Shown: positions 1 through 9,329, counted from the stretch's first letter. The stretch is DNA of 64,000 nucleotides from Syntrophaceae bacterium UBA6109 (GCA_002428445.1 DIWJ01000012.1:1-64000); one strand, 5' to 3'. The notes: a model not told the origin generated them from the letters alone. A program made the numbers and translations.

Positions 1-2
1 AG

Positions 3-23
3 AGTTTTTCAACAACCTGCTAA
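3..23 (+). CDS. 3' end of an upstream phage tail gene (partial)
   Basis: One frame is open from the window edge to a TAA at 21-23 that overlaps the ATG of the next gene (TAATG). This stop-start overlap is the spacing used throughout the downstream tail operon, so it is probably the end of the preceding tail gene. Only six codons are visible and the product cannot be named. Confidence 0.3.
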   Translation, partial: SFSTTC

Positions 24-649
24 TGGCTGATGATTACAGCGCCCTCGGATCAGAAACGACCAAGTTTCTCACAAAGCCGAACTGGGTTTCGATGCCCTCG
101 TTCGATGCGCTGCATCAACGGGACATCCTGGCCTTCCCCGGCACGACGAAGGAATTCTACGCGGTGACATCGGCGCAGCCGATCACGATCGAGTACGAGT
201 TTTTGAACAAGACGAAGGCCGAAGAGTCGACGCTTCTCACCTTCTTCGCGGGCCGCCTGGGCCGTCTGACGAAGTTCTGGCTGCCCATGTGGATCTCGGC
301 GTTCCGGCTTGCAGAAGCCATCGAGCAAGATGACACGACGGCGATCGTCCAGGACGTCTGTTTCACGGACATCCACCGCGGCGACGAGCGGATCTTCATC
401 GAGACAGTCACGGGCGACATGATCACTCGCGCGATCACGGACTGCGCCGACAACGGCGATGGGACCGAAACGCTCACGTTCAACACGGCGATCACCCGGG
501 ACATCGCGCTTGCCGACGTCATGACTTTCGGCCGCTTTCTCCTGGTCCGGCTCGACGTAGACAAGCTCTCGCTCCGGATGAAGAACGACTCTGTCAGCAG
601 TTACCAGATGAGATTCATAGAACTTGTGAAGGAATACCCGGCATTATGA
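23..649 (+). CDS. phage minor tail protein, function unknown
   Basis: A 208-aa soluble protein without signal peptide or membrane segment. It starts at an ATG overlapping the previous stop and its own stop overlaps the next ATG (ATGA at 646-649), so it is translationally coupled within the tail operon. A central segment, FFAGRLGRLTKFWLPMW (about residues 74-91), is the kind of aromatic-rich motif seen in siphophage and gene-transfer-agent tail proteins located just before the DUF2163 protein. The position corresponds to the DUF2460/gp12 slot of GTA-like tail modules, but I do not see DUF2460 sequence hallmarks. The assignment rests mainly on gene order. Confidence 0.6.
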   Translation: MADDYSALGSETTKFLTKPNWVSMPSFDALHQRDILAFPGTTKEFYAVTSAQPITIEYEFLNKTKAEESTLLTFFAGRLGRLTKFWLPMWISAFRLAEAIEQDDTTAIVQDVCFTDIHRGDERIFIETVTGDMITRAITDCADNGDGTETLTFNTAITRDIALADVMTFGRFLLVRLDVDKLSLRMKNDSVSSYQMRFIELVKEYPAL

Positions 650-1434
650 GTTTCAACGACAAGGAAGCCGCCCAGGAATTACAGCTTTCGGCCGAGGTCT
701 ACATCCTGACCGTGACGGGATCGATCTCGCGCATGACATCCTACGAGACCGATCTCACGATCGACGGGAATGTCTATTCGAGCAAGCCTCTCCGTCGCAG
801 TGGGTTCACGATCGAATCCCAGGGCGCCTCGAAGGTGGTCATCGAAGCCCCGGTCGTCGAGCCGTTCAGCCGGTTCATCGCGAACACGCCCTTTCAGCCT
901 GTGTCCGTCACGATCCGCAAATACTACCTGGACGACCTTGGAACCTACAGGACCCTGTTCAACGGACTGATCCGCAATGTATCCGTGAAGAACAATCTGG
1001 CGAGCGCGGAATGTGTTTCCATCGAACACCTTCTCAAACGGCGGATTCCGCGGGTCCTCTACCAGTCGTTCTGCAATCACACGATCTTCGATGCCTACTG
1101 CGGCCTTGTCGAGGCGAACTACGCCGTCAGCGCCGTAGCGACCGTGTCCGGCTCCACGATCTCCAGCGCGACGTTCGACGGGTACGCCGACGGTTATTTC
1201 ATCGGCGGGTATGTCACCTTCAACAATGACATCCGGCTCATCACGAACCATGTCGGCGCGACCTTGACGCTTCATGTCCCGTTCTCCGACCTGGAAACAG
1301 GAGAAACGGTCATCGCCTACCCCGGCTGCAACGGCAACCCGGCAACCTGTTTGAACACTTTCAACAACCTCGCCAACTTCCTTGGCATGGACTACATCCC
1401 GGCGAAATCGCCGGTCCTGTGGACACTGAGATGA
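646..1434 (+). CDS. DUF2163 / phage BR0599-type tail assembly protein
   Basis: A 262-aa protein resembling the DUF2163 (phage conserved protein BR0599) family, which in siphophages and gene transfer agents forms part of the distal tail hub between the tail tube and the tip protein. Four cysteines are placed as in the family: C143, C152 (YCGLV), and C228 and C235 in PGCNGNPATC. The last stretch is followed by NTFNNLANFLGMDYIP, the typical C-terminal signature. It is bounded by ATGA overlaps on both sides. The order DUF2163, NlpC/P60, host-specificity protein is the classical tail-tip order. Confidence 0.85.
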   Translation: MSFNDKEAAQELQLSAEVYILTVTGSISRMTSYETDLTIDGNVYSSKPLRRSGFTIESQGASKVVIEAPVVEPFSRFIANTPFQPVSVTIRKYYLDDLGTYRTLFNGLIRNVSVKNNLASAECVSIEHLLKRRIPRVLYQSFCNHTIFDAYCGLVEANYAVSAVATVSGSTISSATFDGYADGYFIGGYVTFNNDIRLITNHVGATLTLHVPFSDLETGETVIAYPGCNGNPATCLNTFNNLANFLGMDYIPAKSPVLWTLR

Positions 1435-1916
1435 CGCCTTACTTTGACGACGAGCAGAACCGCCAGCGATTTCAGGAGATCCTCGATTCCTGGAAAGGCA
1501 CCCCCTATCGCCACTTCACGGCGGTCAAGGGATGCGGCGCGGACTGCACCCTGTTCATCGCGTCGGCCCTGGTCGAAGCGGGGATCCTCGACGGCGTTTC
1601 GTACAGCTACTACCCCCGCGACTGGCATCTCAACACACAGGAAGAAATGGTGCTCGGTTACATCGAAAAGAACGTCCGCGAACACCTGGCGCCCGGTTTC
1701 AGCATCGATCGCCTCCCGGCCGGATCTCCGCTCCAGTGGGGCGACGTCATGGGTTTTGCCCTGACGAAGATGAACGTGACGAATCACCTGGGCATCCTTG
1801 TGGAAAACAACATGATGCTCGGAGCGATCTCCTGCCGGGACGTCCGAGAAGTGGAACTTCGCGATTACTGGATGCGGCACATGAGCTGCGTGTTTCGTTT
1901 AATGAGGGAAAACTGA
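1431..1916 (+). CDS. NlpC/P60-like phage tail peptidase
   Basis: A 161-aa protein of the NlpC/P60 cysteine-peptidase superfamily, usually a cell-wall hydrolase carried on the tail tip to open peptidoglycan during DNA entry. The nucleophile is probably C39 in GCGADCTLFIASAL and the general base H119 in VTNHLGIL; these are inferred from family position. An upstream GTG (1419) would add four residues. I chose the ATG at 1431 because it forms an ATGA overlap with the preceding stop, the pattern of the whole operon. Confidence 0.8.
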   Translation: MTPYFDDEQNRQRFQEILDSWKGTPYRHFTAVKGCGADCTLFIASALVEAGILDGVSYSYYPRDWHLNTQEEMVLGYIEKNVREHLAPGFSIDRLPAGSPLQWGDVMGFALTKMNVTNHLGILVENNMMLGAISCRDVREVELRDYWMRHMSCVFRLMREN

Positions 1917-4900
1917 TGGCAAGCCGTGGTGGTGCTATTGGGGCAGTGGTCGGAGCGGTCGCGGTGGCCCTTGTCATACCGACTGGGGGATGGTCGGCGG
2001 CAGCGTACGTGGCTATTGCCGCTGGTGCAGCCGTCGGCATGACTGCCGGCACCATGCTCGATCCGCCCACTTTCGACAACCCCACATCGACGATGGCGCA
2101 GCCTACGCCTACCACGGAAATGCAGATCACGCAGAATTCCGAGGGCGTGCCAGTTCCTGTTATCTACGGGACAGTCAAGATCGCCGGCACAGTGCTCTGG
2201 TACGGAACGCTCGAATCGACAGCGATCACGCAGAACGTCCAGTCTGGCGGCGGCGGCGGAAAGGGCGGAGGCGGCGGCAGTTCACAGACGGAGCAGATCA
2301 CCGGCTACACCTACTACCTCCACTTCTGGAAAGCGATCTGCATGGGCAAGGTGACGCTCGGGAACATTTACGTCAACGAGGAAGTCGTCGACCTGACCGC
2401 CTACTATACCTTTAACGACGGGACCGGCGCGTACTATCCGACAGATCCCGGGCAGTATGCGACGGCGCTGAAAGGCGTCGCGCACATCTTCTTCGATCGA
2501 TACCTTCTCGGCGAGAACGTGACACGGCTCCCGGTGATGCAGTTTGTCGTCACCCGCGTCCTGGGACACACGGAATTCGATCCCGCGACACAGAACATGG
2601 CGTCCGGTTCGAACCCCGCGGTCGTCATCTTCGACCTCCTTGTGGAATCCCTGACGCTTGCCGGGATCTCCAAAACCCTGATCAACATCGCCTCGTTCCA
2701 GGCGGCGGCCACCTACTACCTCGGCAAGGGATGGGGAATCAATTTCGCCCTGACCGGCCAGAAGGATGTCTTCGAAATCATCGCGCAGATCGAGGGGCTT
2801 GTCGGCTGCATCTTCGGACGCGACATCGATGGGCTCTATGCCTTGCGCGCGACCGATCCCGCCGACACATCCCAGGCCACGATGGACGATGAGGATTATG
2901 AAGAGTTCACCCTGACCCGGAAGACATGGGACGAAACCTACAACGACTTTCGCGCCGACTTCACCGATCCGAGCCAGGCGTACAGCGCCCGCACGGTCCA
3001 GACGCGGAACGCCGCGAACATCAAGATCACCGGCTCCGTCCGGCAGCAGAAAGTGGATTTCCGGCCGTTCCATTCAGCCGATGTCGCGTCCGACCGTCTT
3101 GCCGACTACATGAAGAAGACCAGCTACCCGCAGGCCGAACTCCGGATCACGACGAACCTGGAATTCTCCCACCTGACACTCGGCGACATCATCACCGTGA
3201 ACAACACGGAATTCTCCATGGTCAACGTGACATTCCGGATCAAGAACATCGACATCTCGAAGATCGACGAGAGCAAAATCTCGTTTTTCTGCACGCAGAC
3301 GGTCGAAAGCATGATCGACGGAGTGTACCAGTCCGGCGGCGCCCCGCAGTGGGTGAAGCCCGACTTCTCCCCCGCCGCGCTCGACTATCAGGCTGTTGTC
3401 GAACTGCCGTACACCAACGGCGCGCCCCGGTATGCGGTTCTCGGGGCCCGGCACTCGGGACACGAAACCGGGATGCAGATCTGGATGTCCTCGAACGGGA
3501 CCGACTATTCCCGCTACGCGAACGTCCGGAACTTCGCTCAGCGCGGCCTTCTCACAGCCGATCTTCCGACTTCCGCCCTGCAGTACGACGAAACGAGCGT
3601 CCTGATCTACGATCCCTCGATCGACGACATGGACTTCGAGGATCTGCCCTTCTCGGACCTCTCCGTCAGCGGCCGCCTCGTCCGTGTGGGAACCGAACTC
3701 ATCGGCTTCATGAACTACACCCCTGTCGGCGACGGGACGTACCGGCTCACGAACCTCTGGCGCGGCGCCATGGGCTCCACGATCGCGGCGCACAGCATCG
3801 GCGACGAAGTCTGGATCTTCCGGACAGAGGGCACGATCATCTCCCCGCCGCTTGCAGATTTCTACATCAAGCTGCTCACCTACACCGAATCCAAGATGAT
3901 CGGCCTGGACGATGCGACGGCCATCCATGTGACATCCGCGAACGTCACTGCAGTCCCGTACTACTTCCAGGAGCCCGACTCCTGCACGGCAGTCACGGCA
4001 GTCGAGGACAGCTATATCAACACGGACGGCACCTACGTCCCGACGATCACCTTGACCTACACGAAGCCCGCCGTGGCGACCTTTTGGGATCACGCGATGA
4101 TCCTCATCAAGACGCAGCGGGACGCTGAGTACCGTTACTATGGCGACGACCGGAGCGGCGGCACCGGCTTCATCATCGACGGTTCAAGGGGCGGCTTCGG
4201 AGTGAACGACACGGTGAGCATCAAGGTCATCTCCGTGTCCTCGTACGATGTCGAGGAAAGCGTTCTCTCGGCCCCGACGACAAGCCTCAAGATCGAAGCC
4301 GTTAATGTCATCCCGCTCGCCCCCACCGGACTCGAACTGGTGGGCGCTGCGGAAGACAACCCGTATGTCTACGACGGCATGAAGTTCGATGTCACCTGGC
4401 GCTCGGCAAGCCAGAGCGGCGGATGGGGATCGCTATTTGGAGAAGAACCGCAGGGGATCGGCGGGATCGGCGAGGATCCCTTCTGGTTGTACGACGAGAT
4501 CGAAGTATGGGTTGCCGGCGTCCTTGCCCACACCGAACGGAACAAGGCGCTCATGTACCGTTACATCTTCGGCGACGCGCACGACGTCGGCATCGACTAC
4601 TACATGAAACAGTCCAACGGCGAAGTCGCGATCCGGGTGCGCCGGTGGACCAAGTTCAATTCCTTCTCGCCCTGGTCCGCGATCACGCTCACCAATCCGG
4701 CGCCGGCGACTCCAACGGGACTTGCGGCGGAGCCCGTGGTCGGCGGCGTGCAGTTTTCCTGGGCCGCGAACACGGAAGACGATCTCCAGGGCTACCAGTA
4801 CCGCACCCGCATCGGCGGCGGTCCATGGTCGACCTGGGCGGTCACAACGAACAACCGTTACTTCCTGAATCTGACCGCCGCGGACGTCGCCACCTACTCG

Positions 4901-5098
4901 AGGAACGCCCTCATGGAGATCGAGGTCAAGGCGATCGACGTCTACGGCAACCTGTCAGGCGTGACGACAACGAGCGAGACATCCGACAAGCTCAGCGACG
5001 AACTTTTCAAAATGGACCCGACGCTCTCCGGAGGGACAGGCAATGCAAGCGAACTATTTGACGGCGTCCGCAACAACGGCGGCATCTTCATAGCATAG
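1916..5098 (+). CDS. phage tail tip / host specificity protein (central fibre)
   Basis: A 1060-aa tail-tip protein of the GTA gp15/lambda J functional class. Start: ATG at 1916 overlaps the NlpC/P60 stop (TGATG); the frame is open further upstream, but that part is the shadow of the NlpC/P60 gene. The first 50 residues are Gly/Ala-rich and hydrophobic. The segment PVPVIYGTVKIAGTVLWYG (around residue 80) is characteristic of tail-tip proteins of this class, and a Gly-rich linker follows. The centre forms the hub-like domain. The last third contains fibronectin-III-like segments (APTGLELVG, PATPTGLAAEPVVGGVQFSW) typical of exposed parts of tail fibres. It probably determines receptor recognition together with the two following genes. 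Confidence 0.85.
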   Translation: MASRGGAIGAVVGAVAVALVIPTGGWSAAAYVAIAAGAAVGMTAGTMLDPPTFDNPTSTMAQPTPTTEMQITQNSEGVPVPVIYGTVKIAGTVLWYGTLESTAITQNVQSGGGGGKGGGGGSSQTEQITGYTYYLHFWKAICMGKVTLGNIYVNEEVVDLTAYYTFNDGTGAYYPTDPGQYATALKGVAHIFFDRYLLGENVTRLPVMQFVVTRVLGHTEFDPATQNMASGSNPAVVIFDLLVESLTLAGISKTLINIASFQAAATYYLGKGWGINFALTGQKDVFEIIAQIEGLVGCIFGRDIDGLYALRATDPADTSQATMDDEDYEEFTLTRKTWDETYNDFRADFTDPSQAYSARTVQTRNAANIKITGSVRQQKVDFRPFHSADVASDRLADYMKKTSYPQAELRITTNLEFSHLTLGDIITVNNTEFSMVNVTFRIKNIDISKIDESKISFFCTQTVESMIDGVYQSGGAPQWVKPDFSPAALDYQAVVELPYTNGAPRYAVLGARHSGHETGMQIWMSSNGTDYSRYANVRNFAQRGLLTADLPTSALQYDETSVLIYDPSIDDMDFEDLPFSDLSVSGRLVRVGTELIGFMNYTPVGDGTYRLTNLWRGAMGSTIAAHSIGDEVWIFRTEGTIISPPLADFYIKLLTYTESKMIGLDDATAIHVTSANVTAVPYYFQEPDSCTAVTAVEDSYINTDGTYVPTITLTYTKPAVATFWDHAMILIKTQRDAEYRYYGDDRSGGTGFIIDGSRGGFGVNDTVSIKVISVSSYDVEESVLSAPTTSLKIEAVNVIPLAPTGLELVGAAEDNPYVYDGMKFDVTWRSASQSGGWGSLFGEEPQGIGGIGEDPFWLYDEIEVWVAGVLAHTERNKALMYRYIFGDAHDVGIDYYMKQSNGEVAIRVRRWTKFNSFSPWSAITLTNPAPATPTGLAAEPVVGGVQFSWAANTEDDLQGYQYRTRIGGGPWSTWAVTTNNRYFLNLTAADVATYSRNALMEIEVKAIDVYGNLSGVTTTSETSDKLSDELFKMDPTLSGGTGNASELFDGVRNNGGIFIA

Positions 5099-5107
5099 GA
5101 GGACACC

Positions 5108-6190
5108 ATGTCCGGTTTGACAAATTTCCCCGTTTCCAAGGATTCCTGGGTAGCGAAAGTCGACACCAGCGACAAGATCCTTGCTGAGCATGTCAACAAG
5201 CTCCAGGAAGCCGAAGCCGCGATGCAGACGAAACTCGGCATCGATGGATCCACCGACACCACTTCCATCGAATACATACTGAAAAATGCGGCCCAGTTCG
5301 ATCCCGGCCACCGGCACACGGCCAACGCGCTGATTACGGCCGCGATCGCCGGCCAGGACACCTACACGATGGCGCCCGCAACGGCCATCGGCGGATATGT
5401 GGCAAACCAGCTTTTCATCGGGAAAGCGGCGTCAGCCAATACGAGCACCACCCCAACTCTGAATGTAAGCGGCAAGGGCGCCAAAACCATCAAGAAGCTC
5501 GGCGGATCGGCGCTCGTCGCGGGAGACATCGCCGCCGGGATGGTCTGTTTCCTTTTCTATGACGGAACTGACATGCTCCTTCTTAACCCCGCGTACGCCG
5601 TCGCCAACGTGGACGGCTCGACCCTCGAGGTCAGTGCCGGCGTCATCCGGGTCAAGGCGAGCGGAATCACGGCCAACGAGATCGCTTCCGGCGCTGTCGG
5701 CGCGGACGAGATCGCTTCCGGTGCGGTCAGCACGGACGAGATCGCCACCAATGCCGTTGGCGCGGACGAGATCGCAGCCGGCGCGGTCGGTGCAAGCGAA
5801 CTCGCTGCCGGATGCCTCGCTGCGGACAAGTACCCCGCTCCGGCAGCAGGCGACTGGACTCTGGCAAGCTGCGGCGCGGCAAGAATCACGGAAGGATCCC
5901 TTACACTAAAAGCACAGTTCTACTGTCCAAAAGCGGGCTCGCTGAGAACCAGAATCGGCATCGTTGCCGACACATCCGAAACAGCGGTAACAGCACAAGT
6001 ATATAAAAACGGAAGTGCGGCAGGCACCCAAAGATCGAACAGCGCACAGAATTACGCATATTTCAACGAAGACATCTCCTTCAACGCAGGCGACACGCTG
6101 GAACTGTACGCACAGGGGACCGGATGGGGTTACATGGTTCTTGGCTTCGCGACGCCTCTCGTCGCAACCGCGAAAATTGAGGATATGTAA
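5108..6190 (+). CDS. tail fibre protein with ADEIASGAV repeats
   Basis: A 360-aa structural protein, started by ATG 5108 behind a good ribosome site (GGAGG). Residues about 190-240 contain five to six imperfect decapeptide repeats of the type (G)ADEIASGAV. Such repeats are common in trimeric phage fibres and collars, where they form an elongated stalk. The last third looks like a beta-rich C-terminal domain (GWGYMVLGFATPLVATAKIEDM region). It lies 10 bp behind the tip protein gene and is probably the first fibre attached to it. No enzymatic motif is seen. Confidence 0.7.
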   Translation: MSGLTNFPVSKDSWVAKVDTSDKILAEHVNKLQEAEAAMQTKLGIDGSTDTTSIEYILKNAAQFDPGHRHTANALITAAIAGQDTYTMAPATAIGGYVANQLFIGKAASANTSTTPTLNVSGKGAKTIKKLGGSALVAGDIAAGMVCFLFYDGTDMLLLNPAYAVANVDGSTLEVSAGVIRVKASGITANEIASGAVGADEIASGAVSTDEIATNAVGADEIAAGAVGASELAAGCLAADKYPAPAAGDWTLASCGAARITEGSLTLKAQFYCPKAGSLRTRIGIVADTSETAVTAQVYKNGSAAGTQRSNSAQNYAYFNEDISFNAGDTLELYAQGTGWGYMVLGFATPLVATAKIEDM

Positions 6191-6209
6191 CAAAAGAGGA
6201 TAGACACTC

Positions 6210-7706
6210 ATGTCCTGGGATCATGCTGAATATCAATTCGCCGTCGCCCAACGCTTCCACAAGCATCTCCTGTGGCTGAATGCGAACTGCAACGTCTACT
6301 TCGCCATGAAGCTCAAGGAGGGCGATGACTGGGCGTACTTCGCCGGAAACGCGACGCATGCGCTTGAGACGGGCAGGCTGCTTACGTCTTACGCAACCGA
6401 AGCCGAAGCGCAGACCAATTACCTCAGAACGACGAAGGATGCCAACAACAAGATGCTGGCCGTCCTTCCCTCTCTATTTGAGGCCAAGTACGCGCGCCTT
6501 TACATCGCATCGGGAGATGCCGTTACGATTCATGAATGGATCTGCAGTTCCTATTTCTCCGCGAACGAAATCATCAGCGGCCGCATCGAAATCACGGACG
6601 AACTCGATGACTCCCCGATGCTCACTGTTCGCAAGAGCGGCGCCGAGAAACTGCGCATCGGCAATCTCAAGAATTTCTCCGACCTTGCGATCTCTGCCGA
6701 TGAATACGGCATCGGGATCGGCGACTCGGGCGCATACTTCATTTACACTCCCGAACGCGGCTTGTTAATCAAAGGCCTCTTCGTCGGCAGCACGATCAAG
6801 ACGGCGGTGTCCGGGAAGCGCATCGAAATCGATTCGACCGGCATCACCTTGCTCTCCGAATCCACCGGCTCGACTTATGGCGAAGACTATTACGGTGAAG
6901 ATTCCCCTTACGGCGGCGGCATCGTGGCGTACATCAATAACGTCGACAAGGGGCCCCCGTTCTACGTCAAGGAGCCCGGCAATGTGGCCGACTTCCATTT
7001 CTCAAGCCGGTCCGAAGTCCCGGCTGCCGGCACCCATGAAATCGGCGACATCATCTGCGTCCTGGGTGAACTCTACCGATGTTCCGTGGCCGGGACTCCA
7101 GGAACATTCGAGCCTGTCGGTGGCAGGATAATTTCAAGTCCCGATGGCGCGAAGAAGATCGAAGCCGCTGATGCAGGGATCACCGTCACACTCGGCTCCG
7201 ATGCCGAGGATGATGTATTCCGCCGGGACTCCAACGGCTACCTCGCAAGGGTGGCGATGGCGGCAAGCCGAATCGTGGGCAAAAAGGCGACGGGCAATGT
7301 TGTCGGATTAACGGGCGCAGAGGTTTGGGCGATACTTGGAAAAGAAACAGCCTTAACAGATTATTCGAATACTTCCACAATAGTTGGATTTTCTTCATTC
7401 AACGCCAAAATAATAAAATATGGGGTGGTGGGCAATGTTGTTGTTTGTATCTTTGGCATTTCCGGAACGAGCAATGGCGGTGGTTTTAGTTTTACCCTTC
7501 CCATCGCTGCGGCTGCTTCAAGTATGTACACTGCAGGTGTTCCAATGATTGCTCAGGATAATGGCATTTATCTAACTACCTTTGCGCGTATTTACATGGA
7601 CAGTGGTGGCAGTACCGTATTGTGCCAGAAACTCTTAGATGGAACGGGATGGACGGGTTCTGGCACAAAAGCATGTTACGGAACAATAACTTATCTCAAA
7701 GGATAA
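6210..7706 (+). CDS. tail fibre / receptor-binding protein
   Basis: A 498-aa protein 20 bp downstream of the repeat fibre and preceded by GAGGATAGACACTC. The middle part is Gly-rich and looks like a beta-solenoid or beta-helical fibre. DNA of the last about 130 codons (from roughly 7320) is visibly more AT-rich than the rest, and the encoded C-terminus (FGISGTSNGGGFSFTLP) looks like an exchangeable receptor-binding beta-sandwich. That composition change suggests replacement of the tip domain by recombination, as is common in host-range genes. No enzymatic residues are recognised. Confidence 0.65.
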   Translation: MSWDHAEYQFAVAQRFHKHLLWLNANCNVYFAMKLKEGDDWAYFAGNATHALETGRLLTSYATEAEAQTNYLRTTKDANNKMLAVLPSLFEAKYARLYIASGDAVTIHEWICSSYFSANEIISGRIEITDELDDSPMLTVRKSGAEKLRIGNLKNFSDLAISADEYGIGIGDSGAYFIYTPERGLLIKGLFVGSTIKTAVSGKRIEIDSTGITLLSESTGSTYGEDYYGEDSPYGGGIVAYINNVDKGPPFYVKEPGNVADFHFSSRSEVPAAGTHEIGDIICVLGELYRCSVAGTPGTFEPVGGRIISSPDGAKKIEAADAGITVTLGSDAEDDVFRRDSNGYLARVAMAASRIVGKKATGNVVGLTGAEVWAILGKETALTDYSNTSTIVGFSSFNAKIIKYGVVGNVVVCIFGISGTSNGGGFSFTLPIAAAASSMYTAGVPMIAQDNGIYLTTFARIYMDSGGSTVLCQKLLDGTGWTGSGTKACYGTITYLKG

Positions 7707-7716
7707 GGAACTTACA

Positions 7717-8235
7717 ATGGAATCCTACAGAACAATGAACGACGGGATGATTCAGCGGCAATCAGACCTGGCCCTGATCCCGCCGACAACAGAGAATCCC
7801 GACTATGTGCAGTTCCTCGAGGACCAAGGGAACGGCGCAGAAGTCCTGCCGTTCGACTATGAAGCAGAAGCCCTGCGGCAAGAAGGGTTAGCCAGACAGA
7901 ATAAATTCAATGCCCTTGCTGCCTATCGCCATGAACGGGAAATCGCCGGAATCACGGTCGATGGCGTGACGATCTGCACGGACCGGGAATCCCAAGCAAT
8001 GATTAACGGCGCAGTAGCCTATGTCGGGCTGAACCCCGAAGCCTTGATCGACTGGAAGGGCGATTCTGAATGGGTACAAATTGACCGGGCAACCGTACTG
8101 GCAATCGGGCAGGCCGTGGGAGCCCATGTTCAGGCATGCTTTTCCAGGGAGAAGGTGCATGCCACGGCGATCGCCGCACTGGCCACTGCGGAGGAAGTCG
8201 AAGCCTACGATTTCACGACCGGCTGGCCCGGCTGA
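7717..8235 (+). CDS. DUF4376 domain protein (fibre-associated)
   Basis: A 172-aa protein whose C-terminal about 110 residues match the DUF4376 pattern: AYRHEREIAGITVDGVTI, then TDRESQAMINGA and HVQACFSREKVHA. DUF4376 proteins are found right behind tail fibre genes in many prophages and are thought to be fibre-associated or fibre-assembly proteins. The N-terminal 50 residues are Pro/Glu-rich and unassigned. It starts 11 bp behind the fibre gene (AAGGA ribosome site). Confidence 0.75.
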   Translation: MESYRTMNDGMIQRQSDLALIPPTTENPDYVQFLEDQGNGAEVLPFDYEAEALRQEGLARQNKFNALAAYRHEREIAGITVDGVTICTDRESQAMINGAVAYVGLNPEALIDWKGDSEWVQIDRATVLAIGQAVGAHVQACFSREKVHATAIAALATAEEVEAYDFTTGWPG

Positions 8236-8308
8236 TCCGTTCTATCGGAAAATAATGTTGAATTCTCCTGGCGTTTTTGACAGCCGCTGAAACTATAGGA
8301 GCCGGGTT

Positions 8309-8944
8309 ATGGGAGTCGAGCAAATCAAATGTACCGTCACATTCACGAATGGCAGCGCCCTGGTCACAGGGAGCGGCCAATCGTGGCTCACCGATCTCTC
8401 CAACGGCCACATCATCTGCAAGGACGCAGCGGCCGCACCGATCTACGAGGTCGCCCGGGCGATCGACAACAACACACTCCAAATGACCGCGAACTACGCC
8501 GGCGACACCGAAACCGTGGCCGCCGTCATCCACAGATCCTTCACCCCCATCTATCGTTTCCCAAGGCTCCTTGCCGGCGACCACTACGACCACTACGACC
8601 ACTACGACAACGTCGTCAAGCAGTTCCTCGACCACCACCACTACCGCATAGGAGGTCAAGATGAGATGAGTATCGGAGATGGAGTCGCAATCGCAACCGT
8701 AGCCGTGTCGATCGCCGCCGTTCTCTGCACGATGATTCGCGCAAAGGCGGGCAGAGACACTGGCGGCCACACCAACGGAAACGGGAATGGAAACGGAGTC
8801 ATGAAACAATGCCTCGCGCATTCCGGCATCGAAGTGAGCATCGAGAACATCGAGAAGGGAATGAAGCGGCATGAAGATCTTCTGCAAGAGATCTACAACC
8901 TGCTGAGGAGCAAGGATGAAAAACCTCTGGCTTCCTCGACTTGA
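8309..8944 (+). CDS. phage protein with DHY repeat and C-terminal membrane segment (possible fusion)
   Basis: A 211-aa reading frame, ATG at 8309 behind TAGGAG. Residues 1-90 look like a compact beta-rich phage domain. They are followed by a low-complexity stretch DHYDHYDHYDN encoded by three copies of gaccactac (about 8580-8608). After residue 119 there is an excellent internal ribosome site (GGAGG at 8651-8655) and an in-frame ATG at 8666, so two proteins may be made, or two former genes have fused by losing a stop. The end overlaps the next gene by 29 bp. No family is recognised. Confidence 0.55.
   Translation: MGVEQIKCTVTFTNGSALVTGSGQSWLTDLSNGHIICKDAAAAPIYEVARAIDNNTLQMTANYAGDTETVAAVIHRSFTPIYRFPRLLAGDHYDHYDHYDNVVKQFLDHHHYRIGGQDEMSIGDGVAIATVAVSIAAVLCTMIRAKAGRDTGGHTNGNGNGNGVMKQCLAHSGIEVSIENIEKGMKRHEDLLQEIYNLLRSKDEKPLASST
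8666..8944 (+). CDS. internal-start small membrane protein (holin-like candidate)
   Basis: Possible separate product of the second half of the 8309-8944 frame: 92 aa starting at ATG 8666, with GGAGG ten bases upstream. It has one hydrophobic helix (IATVAVSIAAVLCTMI), a Gly/Asn linker (GGHTNGNGNGNGV) and a charged, probably coiled-coil C-terminus. Position just before DUF5675 and the spanins fits a holin or other lysis accessory. In other junctions of this operon the TAGGAG sequence supplies both stop and ribosome site. Here the frame is shifted so the upstream protein reads through. Confidence 0.4.
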   Translation: MSIGDGVAIATVAVSIAAVLCTMIRAKAGRDTGGHTNGNGNGNGVMKQCLAHSGIEVSIENIEKGMKRHEDLLQEIYNLLRSKDEKPLASST

Positions 8945-9326
8945 ACAGACCGATGACGGCGCCCTCGGAGTCCTGACGATCGGCGGCAGGCTCGTCGATC
9001 TCTTTACCCTGGAACCCGACGCCCTCGATCCGCACAAGCCTCAGATCCCCGCCGGGACGTACCCGGTTCGTCGTTTTCACGGCAAGAAATATCCCGACAC
9101 CTACGAGATCGTCGTTCCCGGACATACCGCCGTTCTTTTCCACTGGGGCAACACCGAAGACGATACCCAAATGTGCATCCTCCTCGGCAACAGTCCCGGC
9201 GAACTCGAGGGCGAGCGTGCCGTTCTCAATAGCGTCTTTGCCTGGGAGCAGTTCATGAAATTCATGAACAAGGACAACGGCCAGATCACGATCGTCGACT
9301 GCTATCCCAAGATCATAGGAGCGTAA
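8916..9326 (+). CDS. DUF5675 family phage protein (lysis region)
   Basis: A 136-aa protein matching DUF5675: an LxRxxxxDDGxxG start (LEQTDDGALGVLTIGG), LEPD, IPAGTYPVRRFHGKKYPDTYEIVVPG, then FHWGNTEDDTQMCILLG. The conserved His and Cys of the HxGN...C segment are present, although the usual Gly before Cys is Met here. The family is small, phage- and secretion-associated, and often lies in lysis cassettes; its biochemical activity is not settled. The neighbouring spanins support a role in host lysis. Confidence 0.7.
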   Translation: MKNLWLPRLEQTDDGALGVLTIGGRLVDLFTLEPDALDPHKPQIPAGTYPVRRFHGKKYPDTYEIVVPGHTAVLFHWGNTEDDTQMCILLGNSPGELEGERAVLNSVFAWEQFMKFMNKDNGQITIVDCYPKIIGA

Positions 9327-9329
9327 CCC

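Noticed and set aside
1532..1915. Upstream extension of the tail-tip protein frame
   Set aside because: It is the shadow of the NlpC/P60 gene; ATG 1916 overlaps its stop and has the right N-terminus.
5670..5820. CRISPR-like repeats
   Set aside because: The periodic sequence is coding: decapeptide repeats of the tail fibre, with no spacers. No CRISPR array is seen in the window.
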